Source: Proteiniphilum sp. X52 (GTDB lineage Bacteria > Bacteroidota > Bacteroidia > Bacteroidales > Dysgonomonadaceae). Taken from it: DNA of 64,000 bases. Below the pieces are notes generated by a model, which had not been told where the DNA came from, made no database searches, and worked only from the letters and a program-made list of their open reading frames with translations. Below, piece by piece: positions 53,078 through 61,995 of this stretch. The stretch lies in NCBI RefSeq assembly GCF_003712195.1, contig NZ_RDSD01000003.1, forward strand, positions 62,001-126,000, written 5' to 3'. Position 1 is the stretch's first letter. Each line of letters opens with the position of its first letter. Both the position numbers and the translations under genes were made by a program.

Positions 53078-53135
53078 GGAAATTTTTGAATATATGGTTA
53101 AACATCCCTTGTCATTATTATTTTCCAAATGTTAT

Positions 53136-53166
53136 TTTGAGATGGGCATTCTTTTTAGTAGTTTTG
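53136..53166 (+). promoter_or_regulatory. Promoter of the glpR-like gene
   Basis: TTTG (53136-53139), 19 bases, TAGTTTTG (53159-53166), 91 bases before the ATG. Strong consensus match. Confidence 0.75.
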
Positions 53167-53257
53167 CTTTTGCATAGATAAATACATCGTACGTCGCTTT
53201 GAACGCCGGAAGAAAATAAGTTATTCTATTAATTGACAGCTAATTTGTAATAATACA

Positions 53258-54040
53258 ATGAAAGAATCCCTTAAAAAAAGAAACAGTGCCCAAAGGTATA
53301 AAGTCATTTTAGATGAATTGGAGAAAAAGAGATATGTTACCGTACAGGATTTCAGCCAGACGCTTGGTGTGTCGGAGGTGACTATTCGAAAGGATTTGAA
53401 AGATCTTGAAAAGAGAAATATGCTTTTACGAAGCCATGGAGGTGCAAGTCCGTTGAGTTCACTGATCAGCGACCGGCATATCGATGAAAAAGAGAAAATC
53501 ATGGTAGATGAAAAAATCAGGATAGCTGAAGCTGCAACCCGCTTGCTGAATAAAAATGACCGGATTATTATCGCTTCAGGCACTACCTTGTTGTTTTTCG
53601 CCCGCAAAATATCCATGACAGAATCGTTAATGGTGATCACCCCATCGGTAAAAGTCTCGTTGACACTGTGTTACTATCCCAACGTGGAAATTATTCAGTT
53701 GGGGGGCGATATGCGTAAAAGCTCCGCGTCGGTAATCGGGACCTATACCGAACAATTTTTGGAGGGGCTGATGTGTAACAAGCTGTTTATCGGTGTCGAC
53801 GGAATCGGGATCGAATTCGGGTTAACCACCAGCAATATTGGCGAAGCCCATTTGAATCACTGTATGCTGAATGCGGCAAAAGAGGTGATTGTGTTGGCCG
53901 ATTCATCTAAATTCGGAAAACAGGGGTTTGGGAAAATCTGTGATATAGAACGGGTTCATCATATTATTACCGATAAAAATGCGCCGCAGAATATAATTCA
54001 GATAATCCGGGACAAAGGGATTGAAGTCACTCTTGTTTAG
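53258..54040 (+). CDS. DeoR/GlpR-family transcriptional regulator
   Basis: 260 residues. N-terminal winged helix: VQDFSQTLGVSEVTIRKDLK with LEKRNMLLRSHGGAS as the wing (about 30-70). The DeoRC effector domain follows: IIASGTTLLFFARKI (about 105-120), LGGDMRKSSASVIG, LFIGVDGIGIEFGLTTSN and VLADSSKFGKQGF. Family members are repressors relieved by a phosphorylated sugar; the position just ahead of glpD suggests glycerol-3-phosphate. Its own promoter lies upstream. Confidence 0.93.
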   Translation: MKESLKKRNSAQRYKVILDELEKKRYVTVQDFSQTLGVSEVTIRKDLKDLEKRNMLLRSHGGASPLSSLISDRHIDEKEKIMVDEKIRIAEAATRLLNKNDRIIIASGTTLLFFARKISMTESLMVITPSVKVSLTLCYYPNVEIIQLGGDMRKSSASVIGTYTEQFLEGLMCNKLFIGVDGIGIEFGLTTSNIGEAHLNHCMLNAAKEVIVLADSSKFGKQGFGKICDIERVHHIITDKNAPQNIIQIIRDKGIEVTLV

Positions 54041-54283
54041 TTATTGAACCTCTATCCGGGTGTTTGTCGCATAGGGATTAAGTGGGCGTTTTACTTCAAT
54101 AAACTTGAAAAATAGATATTAACCGCTACTCGAACGCATCTCATTGGATTTTATTAAAATTAATGCTCGTTGATGTTCGGCTTATATTGCGGTCGAACAG
54201 GCTTTTCATGAAAAACACAACGATTTAACTTGCGAAATAGAGATGTTTGGGTTTGTTTCCTTATAAAAAACTTTCGAAAAAGT

Positions 54284-54314
54284 TTTGAATTTATAAATTA
54301 TTCTTTTACTTTTG
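54284..54314 (+). promoter_or_regulatory. glpD promoter
   Basis: TTTG (54284-54287), 19 bases, TACTTTTG (54307-54314), only 19 bases before the glpD ATG. The rest of the 293-base gap is AT-rich with no gene; a GlpR operator is expected but I could not define one. Confidence 0.75.
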
Positions 54315-54333
54315 GGCTTTAATACTTTTTATT

Positions 54334-55908
54334 ATGGATCGTACGAGTTATATAAATGAATTGAAAAATACGAAAACAGGATCAGCGTGGGATTTCATCG
54401 TGATCGGTGGAGGAGCTACCGGCCTCGGTATTGCGGTGGATGCAGCTACGCGGGGATATAAAACTGTATTGCTGGAACAGGCTGATTTTTCAAAGGCGAC
54501 TTCAAGCCGGAGCACAAAACTGGTGCATGGTGGGGTACGCTATCTGCAACAGGGTGATGTGGCTTTAGTCAGGGAAGCTTTGCGTGAAAGAGGGTATTTA
54601 AGGAGGAATGCGCCCCACTTGGTGAAGAATCAGCGTTTTGTCATTGGTAATTATTTGTGGTGGGAGAAACCTTTTTATACAATTGGCTTGACCGTTTACG
54701 ATCTTCTGGCGGGGAGAAGGGCGCTGGGGCGCTCATTGCCCATGAGTAAAAAAAGCGTCATCAAGCATATTCCTCAAATAGAGCAGCAAGGGCTAAAGGG
54801 GGGAGTATCCTATCAGGATGGTCAGTTTGATGATTCGCGGTTGGCCATTAATCTGGTGCAGACAGCTGTCGAGCATGGCGCGGCAGTAGTCAATTATGCT
54901 GGTGTGACCAATTTGACAAAAGAGGGAGGTAAAGTTACAGGGGTAGTCGTTGAAGATAAACTGGGTGGTGGTACTTTTCAATTAAAAGGCAAATGTGTCA
55001 TCAATGCCACCGGAATTTTTGTGGATGATATCATCAAGATGGACAATCCCGTGCAAAAGCCGATGGTACGCCCCAGTCAGGGTGTCCATGTGGTGGTTGA
55101 CGGTTCTTTCCTGGACAGTGACGATGCTATTATGGTGCCCAAGACTAGCGACGGAAGGGTGATGTTTGGAGTTCCATGGCATAACCGGGTTATTCTGGGT
55201 ACCACCGATACGCCGGTGAAAGAGTTTGTGATGGAGCCCAAGCCGCTCGATGAGGAGGTGGACTTTATTTTGGAAACCGCGGGAAGATATCTGGTGAAAA
55301 AACCGCAACGCAAAGATGTATTGTGTGTGTTTGCCGGCCTCAGGCCATTGGCTGCCCCTACCAAACATTCCGAAGAGACCAAAACAAAAGAGATCTCGCG
55401 CAGCCATAAGTTGTTTGCCTCTGAATCGGGGCTGGTTACCATCACCGGCGGCAAATGGACTACTTATCGTATCATGGCTGAAGAAACTGTGAATCTTGCG
55501 GAAAAAACAAACGGGATGAAACATAAACCTTGTAAAACCAAACATCTCAAGGTGCATGGTTATCAGGCCAATCCCGATAGAAGCAACCATCTCTATATCT
55601 ATGGAAGCGACCAGGAGCATATTCTTCAGTTGCAGAAAAACAATCCCGAATACGCGCAAAAGCTGCATCCTGACTTGGAATTTACGGCAGCTGAGGTGGT
55701 GTGGGCCGTACGTGAAGAGATGGCTCTTACTGTGGACGATGTGCTTGCCCGTAGAGTGAGGGCTTTGTATATGGATGCGAAAGCTTCCATCGAGATGGCG
55801 CCTCTCGTGGCTTCCATTATGGCAAAGGAACTGAACAAAGACAAAAGCTGGGAAGAGGAGCAGGTCAGGGAATACAGGTCTATTGCCCAGAATTATTTTC
55901 TGACATAA
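54334..55908 (+). CDS. glpD: FAD-dependent glycerol-3-phosphate dehydrogenase
   Basis: Oxidises glycerol-3-phosphate to dihydroxyacetone phosphate, passing electrons to quinone; peripheral inner-membrane enzyme. 524 residues. WDFIVIGGGATGLGIAVDAA at about 19-38 is the FAD loop, followed by SSRSTKLVHGGVRYLQQGDV. FGVPWHNRVILGTTDT and the ITGGKWTTYRIMAEETV block are conserved, and the C-terminal DAO_C domain (AVREEMALTVDDVLARR) is complete. Confidence 0.95.
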   Translation: MDRTSYINELKNTKTGSAWDFIVIGGGATGLGIAVDAATRGYKTVLLEQADFSKATSSRSTKLVHGGVRYLQQGDVALVREALRERGYLRRNAPHLVKNQRFVIGNYLWWEKPFYTIGLTVYDLLAGRRALGRSLPMSKKSVIKHIPQIEQQGLKGGVSYQDGQFDDSRLAINLVQTAVEHGAAVVNYAGVTNLTKEGGKVTGVVVEDKLGGGTFQLKGKCVINATGIFVDDIIKMDNPVQKPMVRPSQGVHVVVDGSFLDSDDAIMVPKTSDGRVMFGVPWHNRVILGTTDTPVKEFVMEPKPLDEEVDFILETAGRYLVKKPQRKDVLCVFAGLRPLAAPTKHSEETKTKEISRSHKLFASESGLVTITGGKWTTYRIMAEETVNLAEKTNGMKHKPCKTKHLKVHGYQANPDRSNHLYIYGSDQEHILQLQKNNPEYAQKLHPDLEFTAAEVVWAVREEMALTVDDVLARRVRALYMDAKASIEMAPLVASIMAKELNKDKSWEEEQVREYRSIAQNYFLT

Positions 55909-55933
55909 TTTCCCTAAATAAGTTTGTTTTATT

Positions 55934-56127
55934 AGAAGCTGTTTTGAATTTTTTCATCGATTGTTTTTTAGCCGTTTTTTGATGGATTTGGATTTTCATT
56001 GATTGAAATGTGGCGGGCCACTTAAAAGAAATGAAAGTTCAAAGGCGCGAAAAAGGGCAAAAAACAATAGGAAAGAGTCGAAAAATAAGCGTGAAAGAAT
56101 TACTCGTAAAATTCAAAACAGTTTCTT
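55934..56127. repeat. Imperfect ~195-bp palindrome between glpD and glpT
   Basis: AGAAGCTGTTTTGAATTT (55934-55951) pairs with AAATTCAAAACAGTTTCT (56110-56127) with one mismatch. Inside, ATTGTTTTTTAGCCGTTTTT pairs imperfectly with AAAAAGGGCAAAAAACAAT, and GTGGCGGGCCAC sits near the centre. Possible transcript structure or a degenerate MITE-like element. Confidence 0.6.
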
Positions 56128-56175
56128 AGGAATTCGATATGCAATGGATTATAGATTTATAAGCAAACAGAAACC

Positions 56176-57519
56176 ATGATAGGTATTTTAAAGCCACCGC
56201 CACACAAAGAGCAGATAGCCGATGAGAAAATAGACCCTGCCTATAAAAAATTGCGTTTTCAGGTCTTTATGGGTATTTTTGTCGGTTATGCAGCTTACTA
56301 TCTTGTAAGAAAAAATTTCTCACTGGTGATGCCGGATCTCATTGAAATGGGATATTCGAGAGGATCATTAGGATTTATCTCCGCGGCTGTTTCCCTCTCC
56401 TACGGGCTTAGCAAATTTTTGATGGGTGGAGTTTCGGATCGTAGTAACGCGCGTGTCTTTATGAGTCTGGGACTCCTCCTTTCCGCTCTTACCATATTTA
56501 GCTTTGGTACCATACCGGCACTCACCTCATCGGTGACAGTCATGTTTATGGTCATGTTCGTGAACGGCTGGTTCCAGGGGATGGGATGGCCCGCATCCGG
56601 ACGGGTGATGGTGCACTGGTTCTCCGTCAAGGAGAGAGGTACGAAAATGTCTATCTGGAATGTGGCGCATAACGTGGGTGGCGGTCTTGTCGGCCCGCTT
56701 GCTATTCTGGGTGTTGCCATTTTTGGGGACTGGCACAGTAAGCTTTATTTCCCGGCAATGATAGCGATGCTCTTCGCTTTTATTACCTGGTTGCTCGTGA
56801 GGGATACACCGCAATCGTGCGGGTTACCCAATATCGAGAAATACAAGAATGATTATCCCAAGGACTATGAGGCCAGCCACGAGGAGGAATTTTCAACCAA
56901 AGAAATATTTTTTAAATTTGTCTTTAGGAATAAATTCCTTTGGCTGATTGCTGTCGCCAACGTCATGGTCTACCTGGTGCGTTACGGTATACTCGACTGG
57001 GCACCGACTTACCTGAAAGAGGCCAAAGATTTCTCGGTGGCAGAAGCGGGATGGGCTTATTTTGCTTATGAATATGCGGGAATACCGGGAACCCTGCTCT
57101 GCGGGTGGATTTCAGACAAGGTCTTTAAAGGCAGGAGGGCGCCGGCCACGATAATTTATATGTTGCTGGTGATGGTGGCTATTTTTGTCTATTGGAAAAA
57201 CCCTCCAGGCAATGTGATGGTCGACAACATCGCCCTGATTGCCATCGGCTTCCTGATTTATGGGCCGGTAATGCTCATTGGCGTGCAGGCGCTTGATTTG
57301 GTACCCAAGAAAGCGGCCGGTACGGCGGCCGGGCTTACCGGATTGTTCGGTTACCTGGGGGGCGCATTGGGAGCCAATATCGCCATTGGCTTTATTGTAG
57401 ACCATATGGGATGGAATGCCGCATTTATGCTGATGTTGTTTGGTAGCGCAATTGCTATTTTGTTTTCTGCTTTTACCTGGAATGCGGAGAAAAAAAGATT
57501 GGCCGTAGATGACGAATAA
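56176..57519 (+). CDS. glpT: Glycerol-3-phosphate:phosphate antiporter (OPA family)
   Basis: 447 residues, 12 membrane segments. YLVRKNFSLVMPDLIEMGYS (about 40) and YLVRYGILDWAPTYLKEAKD (about 265) carry the two phosphate-binding arginines of GlpT; GWFQGMGWPASGRVMVHWFS and LVRDTPQSCGLPNIEKY are further GlpT marks. Being next to glpD, glycerol-3-phosphate is the likely substrate. Base composition matches its neighbours, unlike the OPA gene at 48225. Preceded by a large palindrome. Confidence 0.9.
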   Translation: MIGILKPPPHKEQIADEKIDPAYKKLRFQVFMGIFVGYAAYYLVRKNFSLVMPDLIEMGYSRGSLGFISAAVSLSYGLSKFLMGGVSDRSNARVFMSLGLLLSALTIFSFGTIPALTSSVTVMFMVMFVNGWFQGMGWPASGRVMVHWFSVKERGTKMSIWNVAHNVGGGLVGPLAILGVAIFGDWHSKLYFPAMIAMLFAFITWLLVRDTPQSCGLPNIEKYKNDYPKDYEASHEEEFSTKEIFFKFVFRNKFLWLIAVANVMVYLVRYGILDWAPTYLKEAKDFSVAEAGWAYFAYEYAGIPGTLLCGWISDKVFKGRRAPATIIYMLLVMVAIFVYWKNPPGNVMVDNIALIAIGFLIYGPVMLIGVQALDLVPKKAAGTAAGLTGLFGYLGGALGANIAIGFIVDHMGWNAAFMLMLFGSAIAILFSAFTWNAEKKRLAVDDE

Positions 57520-57702
57520 TGCGAATAAATTAAAACAGTGACTGAAAAATCCGGATTGACAGAGAGGAGGAAAATCCCCGGATTCGAAAAAGGACCACAT
57601 TGGTGATTGACAGCCGCCTTCTTTCGAGCACACAATTCTACGGCCGTCTGGATTGAATCTGAACTGTAGTGAGCACAATCAACTCATAATAATATTTTTA
57701 CT

Positions 57703-58845
57703 ATGGAACATTTTTTTATTGTCATGTTAATGGTGGGTTTTTCCTTTTATTCTTCAGCAACTCCAATGGTGAACATGGAGGAGGACAAGGTTGTTGAAAA
57801 AAACACACAACAACAATCTGAAATTGCCGTGGTGCTTGCCAAGCTGCCGAAAATATCCGGCTATCTGCAGACCGGTTGGAATTACAGTACGGCCGGCGAG
57901 GGGACTTCATCTTTTCAGGCAAAGAGACTTCGCCTGCTTGTAGACGGGACGGTGACGCCAAACCTGGCTTTTAGACTCCAGATTGAGGCTTTTAACGGTA
58001 TTCCCGGCTCTCTAACCCCGAATGGACAAAAAAACCTCCAGGTTATGGATGCGTTTGCCACCTATACCTTCAGTCCTGCATTCAAAGTGCGTGCAGGACA
58101 GTACTATCTTCCACTAGGATATGAGAATTACGATATTTCTCCCGCAACGCTGGAGACAGTCGATTTCTCGAATATTGTCTACCGGATGGTTTGCAGGAAT
58201 CCTTATGAATACAACTTCGTAGACTACGGGCGTGACCTTGGTGTGATGATTATGGGGGATCTTTTCCCGTCGGAAAAGGATTTCAATCATTTAAGTTATG
58301 ACTTGTCCCTTTCGAATGGCTCTCTTCCAATGAAAGATGATCCCAATAAATCCAAGGATGTTGTTGCCGCAATCACTGTGCGGCCAATTAAATATTTCAA
58401 TGTGAAAGCTTCGCATGGCTGGGGTGAATATACTTATACCGATGGAGAAGGAAAAAGGTCCTTATATAATACCATGAACCGAACTATTCTCGGGGCATGG
58501 TATAATGACCCGAACGGTGTTTTTTTGAGAGCCGAATACGGTTTCCTCAAGGGGGAGAATGGCATGTTTGACGAGCGTGGTTTTTATGCACTTGCCGGAT
58601 ATAATCTCCAAACAAAGTACGGTAAACTCCTTCCTCTCATTCGTTATGATAGATATGAAGATAAAGCGAATGATATGACTGCAAATAACTATGACCGTAT
58701 ATTGGCAGGCTTTACTTTCCAGCCTGCGCCTAACTTAAAAATTCAATTGAATTATCAGCACGGTTTCTATTCCGCTAAGGCCTCACAGGCCCTTGGAAGA
58801 GATGGTTACGATCAGGTTCAATTAATGGGCCTTTTCAGATTTTAA
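57703..58845 (+). CDS. OprO/OprP-type porin
   Basis: 380 residues. Signal-like start to about residue 19 (VGFSFYSSA), then ISGYLQTGWNYSTAGEGTSS, FQAKRLRLLVDGTVTPNLAF and FKVRAGQYYLPLGYENYDIS, which match the phosphate-selective porin O/P family (a 16-strand barrel). The C-terminus ends in phenylalanine (LMGLFRF), as expected for outer-membrane barrels. In this setting it may admit phosphate or organic phosphates; selectivity is inferred from the family. Confidence 0.87.
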   Translation: MEHFFIVMLMVGFSFYSSATPMVNMEEDKVVEKNTQQQSEIAVVLAKLPKISGYLQTGWNYSTAGEGTSSFQAKRLRLLVDGTVTPNLAFRLQIEAFNGIPGSLTPNGQKNLQVMDAFATYTFSPAFKVRAGQYYLPLGYENYDISPATLETVDFSNIVYRMVCRNPYEYNFVDYGRDLGVMIMGDLFPSEKDFNHLSYDLSLSNGSLPMKDDPNKSKDVVAAITVRPIKYFNVKASHGWGEYTYTDGEGKRSLYNTMNRTILGAWYNDPNGVFLRAEYGFLKGENGMFDERGFYALAGYNLQTKYGKLLPLIRYDRYEDKANDMTANNYDRILAGFTFQPAPNLKIQLNYQHGFYSAKASQALGRDGYDQVQLMGLFRF

Positions 58846-58866
58846 AATCAATTAAATAATAAAAAC

Positions 58867-59838
58867 ATGAAAAAAACAATTATTTCCATTACGCTGGCTA
58901 TCGCGTCCTTATCCTCTGTTATGGCGCAGCATATCGGTGAAGAGTACCGCTTAAAGAAAGTTATTCCCGTAGTTGGACGCCAAGGGATCGCGATTGATGA
59001 AAACTATTATTATGTATCCAATACTACGGCATTGCATAAGTATGATAAGGAGGGCAATCTCCTGATGTCGAATGAGAAACCTTTCAAGGATCTTAAAAAA
59101 ACGAATCACTTTGGTGATATCGACGTTTTCAATGGCGAAATTTATGCCGGCGTCGAGTTATTTGAATATGGCCGTGGATATAATATCGCCATTTCGGTAT
59201 ATGATGCGGAAACATTGCAATGGAAACGCGATATTCCATGGTCGCCGGAGTCGGGTCAGGTGGAAGTGTCGGGAATTGCTATCGACAGGGAAAAGAACAT
59301 GATATGGATGTCCGATTGGGTGGATAGCCGTTATGTTTATTGTTACAGTCTTGAAACCGGCAAATATTACACGAAAATGCAATGTCGTCCCGCTCCTTAT
59401 TGGACACAGGGAATCTTTGTCGCAGACGGCAAGATGTTGTTTACCGCCGATGATGGTGAATCAATGTACCAGATCCCGGATAATATTTACATCGCAGACA
59501 TAAGTGAAGTGCCTTTCACCGGACTGGTTGAGGGAACTGAGGTGGTCAGGGACACACCATTCTCGGTCAAGTTGGATGATAATGGCAAGGTGGTAACCCG
59601 TCCGGGACTTATTGCCGGTGGGGCAAAGGCCGGACGCCTTGCATTGTTCCGTGAAATGAATGATTTCCGTCGCACCGGTGAAATCGAAGGACTTGCCATC
59701 GATCCAACCAACGATGACCTGGTGGTCTTAAATAACCGTGGAACTCAAATCATACTTGGAATGTCGCAAGGTCCTGTCAGGGAGGAAGGCTACACACAGG
59801 AGGTACGTGAGCTGTATATATATGAAAGAATTAAATGA
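58867..59838 (+). CDS. Secreted propeller-like protein, unknown function
   Basis: 323 residues. Signal peptide MKKTIISITLAIASLSSVMAQ. The rest has blade-like repeats: GIAIDENYYYVSNTTALHKY, GDIDVFNGEIYAGVELFEYG, GIAIDREKNMIWMSDWVDSR and GLAIDPTNDDLVVLNNRGTQ. Spacing fits a beta-propeller. No family name I can give with confidence; it could be a hydrolase of the SMP-30/phytase-like kind or a binding protein. 21 bases after the porin gene, so in the same operon. Confidence 0.7.
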   Translation: MKKTIISITLAIASLSSVMAQHIGEEYRLKKVIPVVGRQGIAIDENYYYVSNTTALHKYDKEGNLLMSNEKPFKDLKKTNHFGDIDVFNGEIYAGVELFEYGRGYNIAISVYDAETLQWKRDIPWSPESGQVEVSGIAIDREKNMIWMSDWVDSRYVYCYSLETGKYYTKMQCRPAPYWTQGIFVADGKMLFTADDGESMYQIPDNIYIADISEVPFTGLVEGTEVVRDTPFSVKLDDNGKVVTRPGLIAGGAKAGRLALFREMNDFRRTGEIEGLAIDPTNDDLVVLNNRGTQIILGMSQGPVREEGYTQEVRELYIYERIK

Positions 59839-59988
59839 CCTATATGGATAGTGATAGCATAACTGTGCGGAAATGCTAGAAAAATATACATGGTCTACTA
59901 TACGTTTGGCAACCATTTCTGCATACCTGTCTCAGGCAAAATCCTAACCTTTCAAAATAGAATTAATTTGTTACATCAGCGTTTCAAA

Positions 59989-61953
59989 ATGAAAAATATG
60001 AGAAAATATCTGTTAGTTTTAGTAATACTATTTCAATACATAACTTGCAGTAATAAGGAGGAAAACATTGCGGATGAGTTTGATGTGCAATTTGAACTCC
60101 CGGCCTTAATTGATATCACTCAAGGAGGAGAATACGTTTTTACGGTAAAAAACGGCAAAGCGCCATCCTCCTCAGACTCATTTATTTTAGAATCGGATGC
60201 CGGAATATCTTTTGTATGCCCCATTATCAGTACCTCTTCAGAAAGTTTCACCGTACGTTTGGCCAGTGAATGCAAATCCGGTTATCACAAAGTTTTCATC
60301 AAAAGGGACACCCGGAAAAAACCGTTTGGAGGAACCCACATCACTATCGTTGAAAATATCGGTTTCGAGCCGGATGAAGGCACTACAATTTACGGCATCG
60401 TTTCCTCGGGTGATGGTGCGGGTGTGGGAAATGTTGTGGTGTCTGATGGGGTGGAGGTGACCGTGACGAATGGGGATGGTATATACCAGCTAAAATCCGC
60501 CAAACAGCAAGGTCATGTGTTTATCTCCATACCAGGCGGATATGAAGTTCCATCCAGCGGAGTACTGCCTCAGTTTTTTTATAAGCTGAAAGGAGCCCCC
60601 AATGTTGTTGAACGGGTCGATTTTACACTGAGAAAAGTGAATAACCAGGACTCTTACAAGGTGTTTATGCTCGGTGACATGCACCTTGCGAATCGTACGG
60701 ATGATGCAAGGCAATTCACAGAATTCACAACCGACCTGACTGCTTACATGGATCGTCACAGAGGAGAGAAGATGTATGCAATTGCGCTTGGAGACATGAC
60801 ATGGGACTTGTATTGGTATTCAAACAACTATTCTTTTCCCCAATACCTGAATGATGTAAACTCACAATTGAAGGACTTGCAAATATTCCATGTGATGGGT
60901 AATCACGACAACGATTTTCAGGGAACGTCGGATTTTACAGCCGAAATCAAATACAGAGACCAAATTGCACCTACTTATTATTCTTTCAATATTGGCAAAG
61001 TGCATTATGTGGTTATGGATAATATCGATTGCAGCGAATATGATGGTACCACTTCTCGAAAATATAAAAAGATTATCTCTGAAGAACAACTGAAATGGCT
61101 TGAAAAAGATCTTTCGTATGTGGAAAAATCAACGCCCATTGTTGTTGCGATGCATGCGCAAGTATTTTATCCGATAGCTGGTGGATTCAAATATGATTAC
61201 GACGTGATCAATACCGAAAAGCTTTTTGATGCTTTGGCCGGATACGAAGCTCATTTTGTGACAGGTCATACACACATGACCTTCAATGTAAGGCCCGGCG
61301 ACGCAATCGTAGGCGACCGCAACTTTTATGAACATAATACAGGAGCGGTATGCGCCTCCTGGTGGTGGTCAGGCCACCTTACCCCCGGAGTGCATGTCAG
61401 CCTTGATGGAACGCCGGGTGGGTATGCCGTCTGGAATGTGTCGGGAACCAATTTGAAGTGGAAATATAAAGCTACCGGATGGCCTGAAGATTATCAGTTC
61501 CGAAGTTACGATCTGAACAATGTGCGCTTCTCAATGGCCGACGTCCCATTGATGCCTTCCAATGTCCCTGATGCGACCAGGAGGGTATATGAGCAGTATG
61601 TGGACGCCTATCCGGCGAACAACAGTAACGAGGTGCTGATAAATATCTGGAACTGGAATCGAAACTGGATCTTGACTGTGGTGGATCAAGATGGCAATAA
61701 CCTGGTGCCACAGGAAGTATGGGCTTATGATCCGCTCCATATAGCGGCGCTTTCCGTGAAAAGATTCAATCAGCCGAATCTCACATCAACGCCGTCATTC
61801 GTGACCCAGAAGTTTACCCATTTCTTCAAGGTAAAAGCGAATGATGCCGATACGGATTTGGTGATCACCGTTCAAGATGAATTTGGAAACAGGTGGACTG
61901 AGAATATGGAACGGCCGAAAGTATTCTCGATAGACGAGTATAAAAGAAAATAA
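59989..61953 (+). CDS. Secreted calcineurin-like phosphoesterase
   Basis: 655 residues from the ATG at 59989; a longer frame from 59890 adds no signal peptide. MKNMRKYLLVLVILFQYITC is a lipoprotein-like signal. An Ig-like segment and a short carboxypeptidase-regulatory-like segment (YGIVSSGDGAGVGNVVVSDG) precede the metallophosphatase core near 229-425: GDMH, GDMTWD, GNHDND, AMHAQV and GHTHM are the metal-binding blocks. A calcineurin-type C-terminal domain follows. It should release phosphate from a diester or monoester outside the cytoplasm. Confidence 0.87.
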   Translation: MKNMRKYLLVLVILFQYITCSNKEENIADEFDVQFELPALIDITQGGEYVFTVKNGKAPSSSDSFILESDAGISFVCPIISTSSESFTVRLASECKSGYHKVFIKRDTRKKPFGGTHITIVENIGFEPDEGTTIYGIVSSGDGAGVGNVVVSDGVEVTVTNGDGIYQLKSAKQQGHVFISIPGGYEVPSSGVLPQFFYKLKGAPNVVERVDFTLRKVNNQDSYKVFMLGDMHLANRTDDARQFTEFTTDLTAYMDRHRGEKMYAIALGDMTWDLYWYSNNYSFPQYLNDVNSQLKDLQIFHVMGNHDNDFQGTSDFTAEIKYRDQIAPTYYSFNIGKVHYVVMDNIDCSEYDGTTSRKYKKIISEEQLKWLEKDLSYVEKSTPIVVAMHAQVFYPIAGGFKYDYDVINTEKLFDALAGYEAHFVTGHTHMTFNVRPGDAIVGDRNFYEHNTGAVCASWWWSGHLTPGVHVSLDGTPGGYAVWNVSGTNLKWKYKATGWPEDYQFRSYDLNNVRFSMADVPLMPSNVPDATRRVYEQYVDAYPANNSNEVLINIWNWNRNWILTVVDQDGNNLVPQEVWAYDPLHIAALSVKRFNQPNLTSTPSFVTQKFTHFFKVKANDADTDLVITVQDEFGNRWTENMERPKVFSIDEYKRK

Positions 61954-61995
61954 ACATGTTGACAAAAATAATTTCTGATTTAAAACATTGATTTT

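Noticed and set aside
54982-55668. Minus-strand 228-codon frame opposite glpD
   Set aside because: It is antisense to glpD, with no family motif or start signal.
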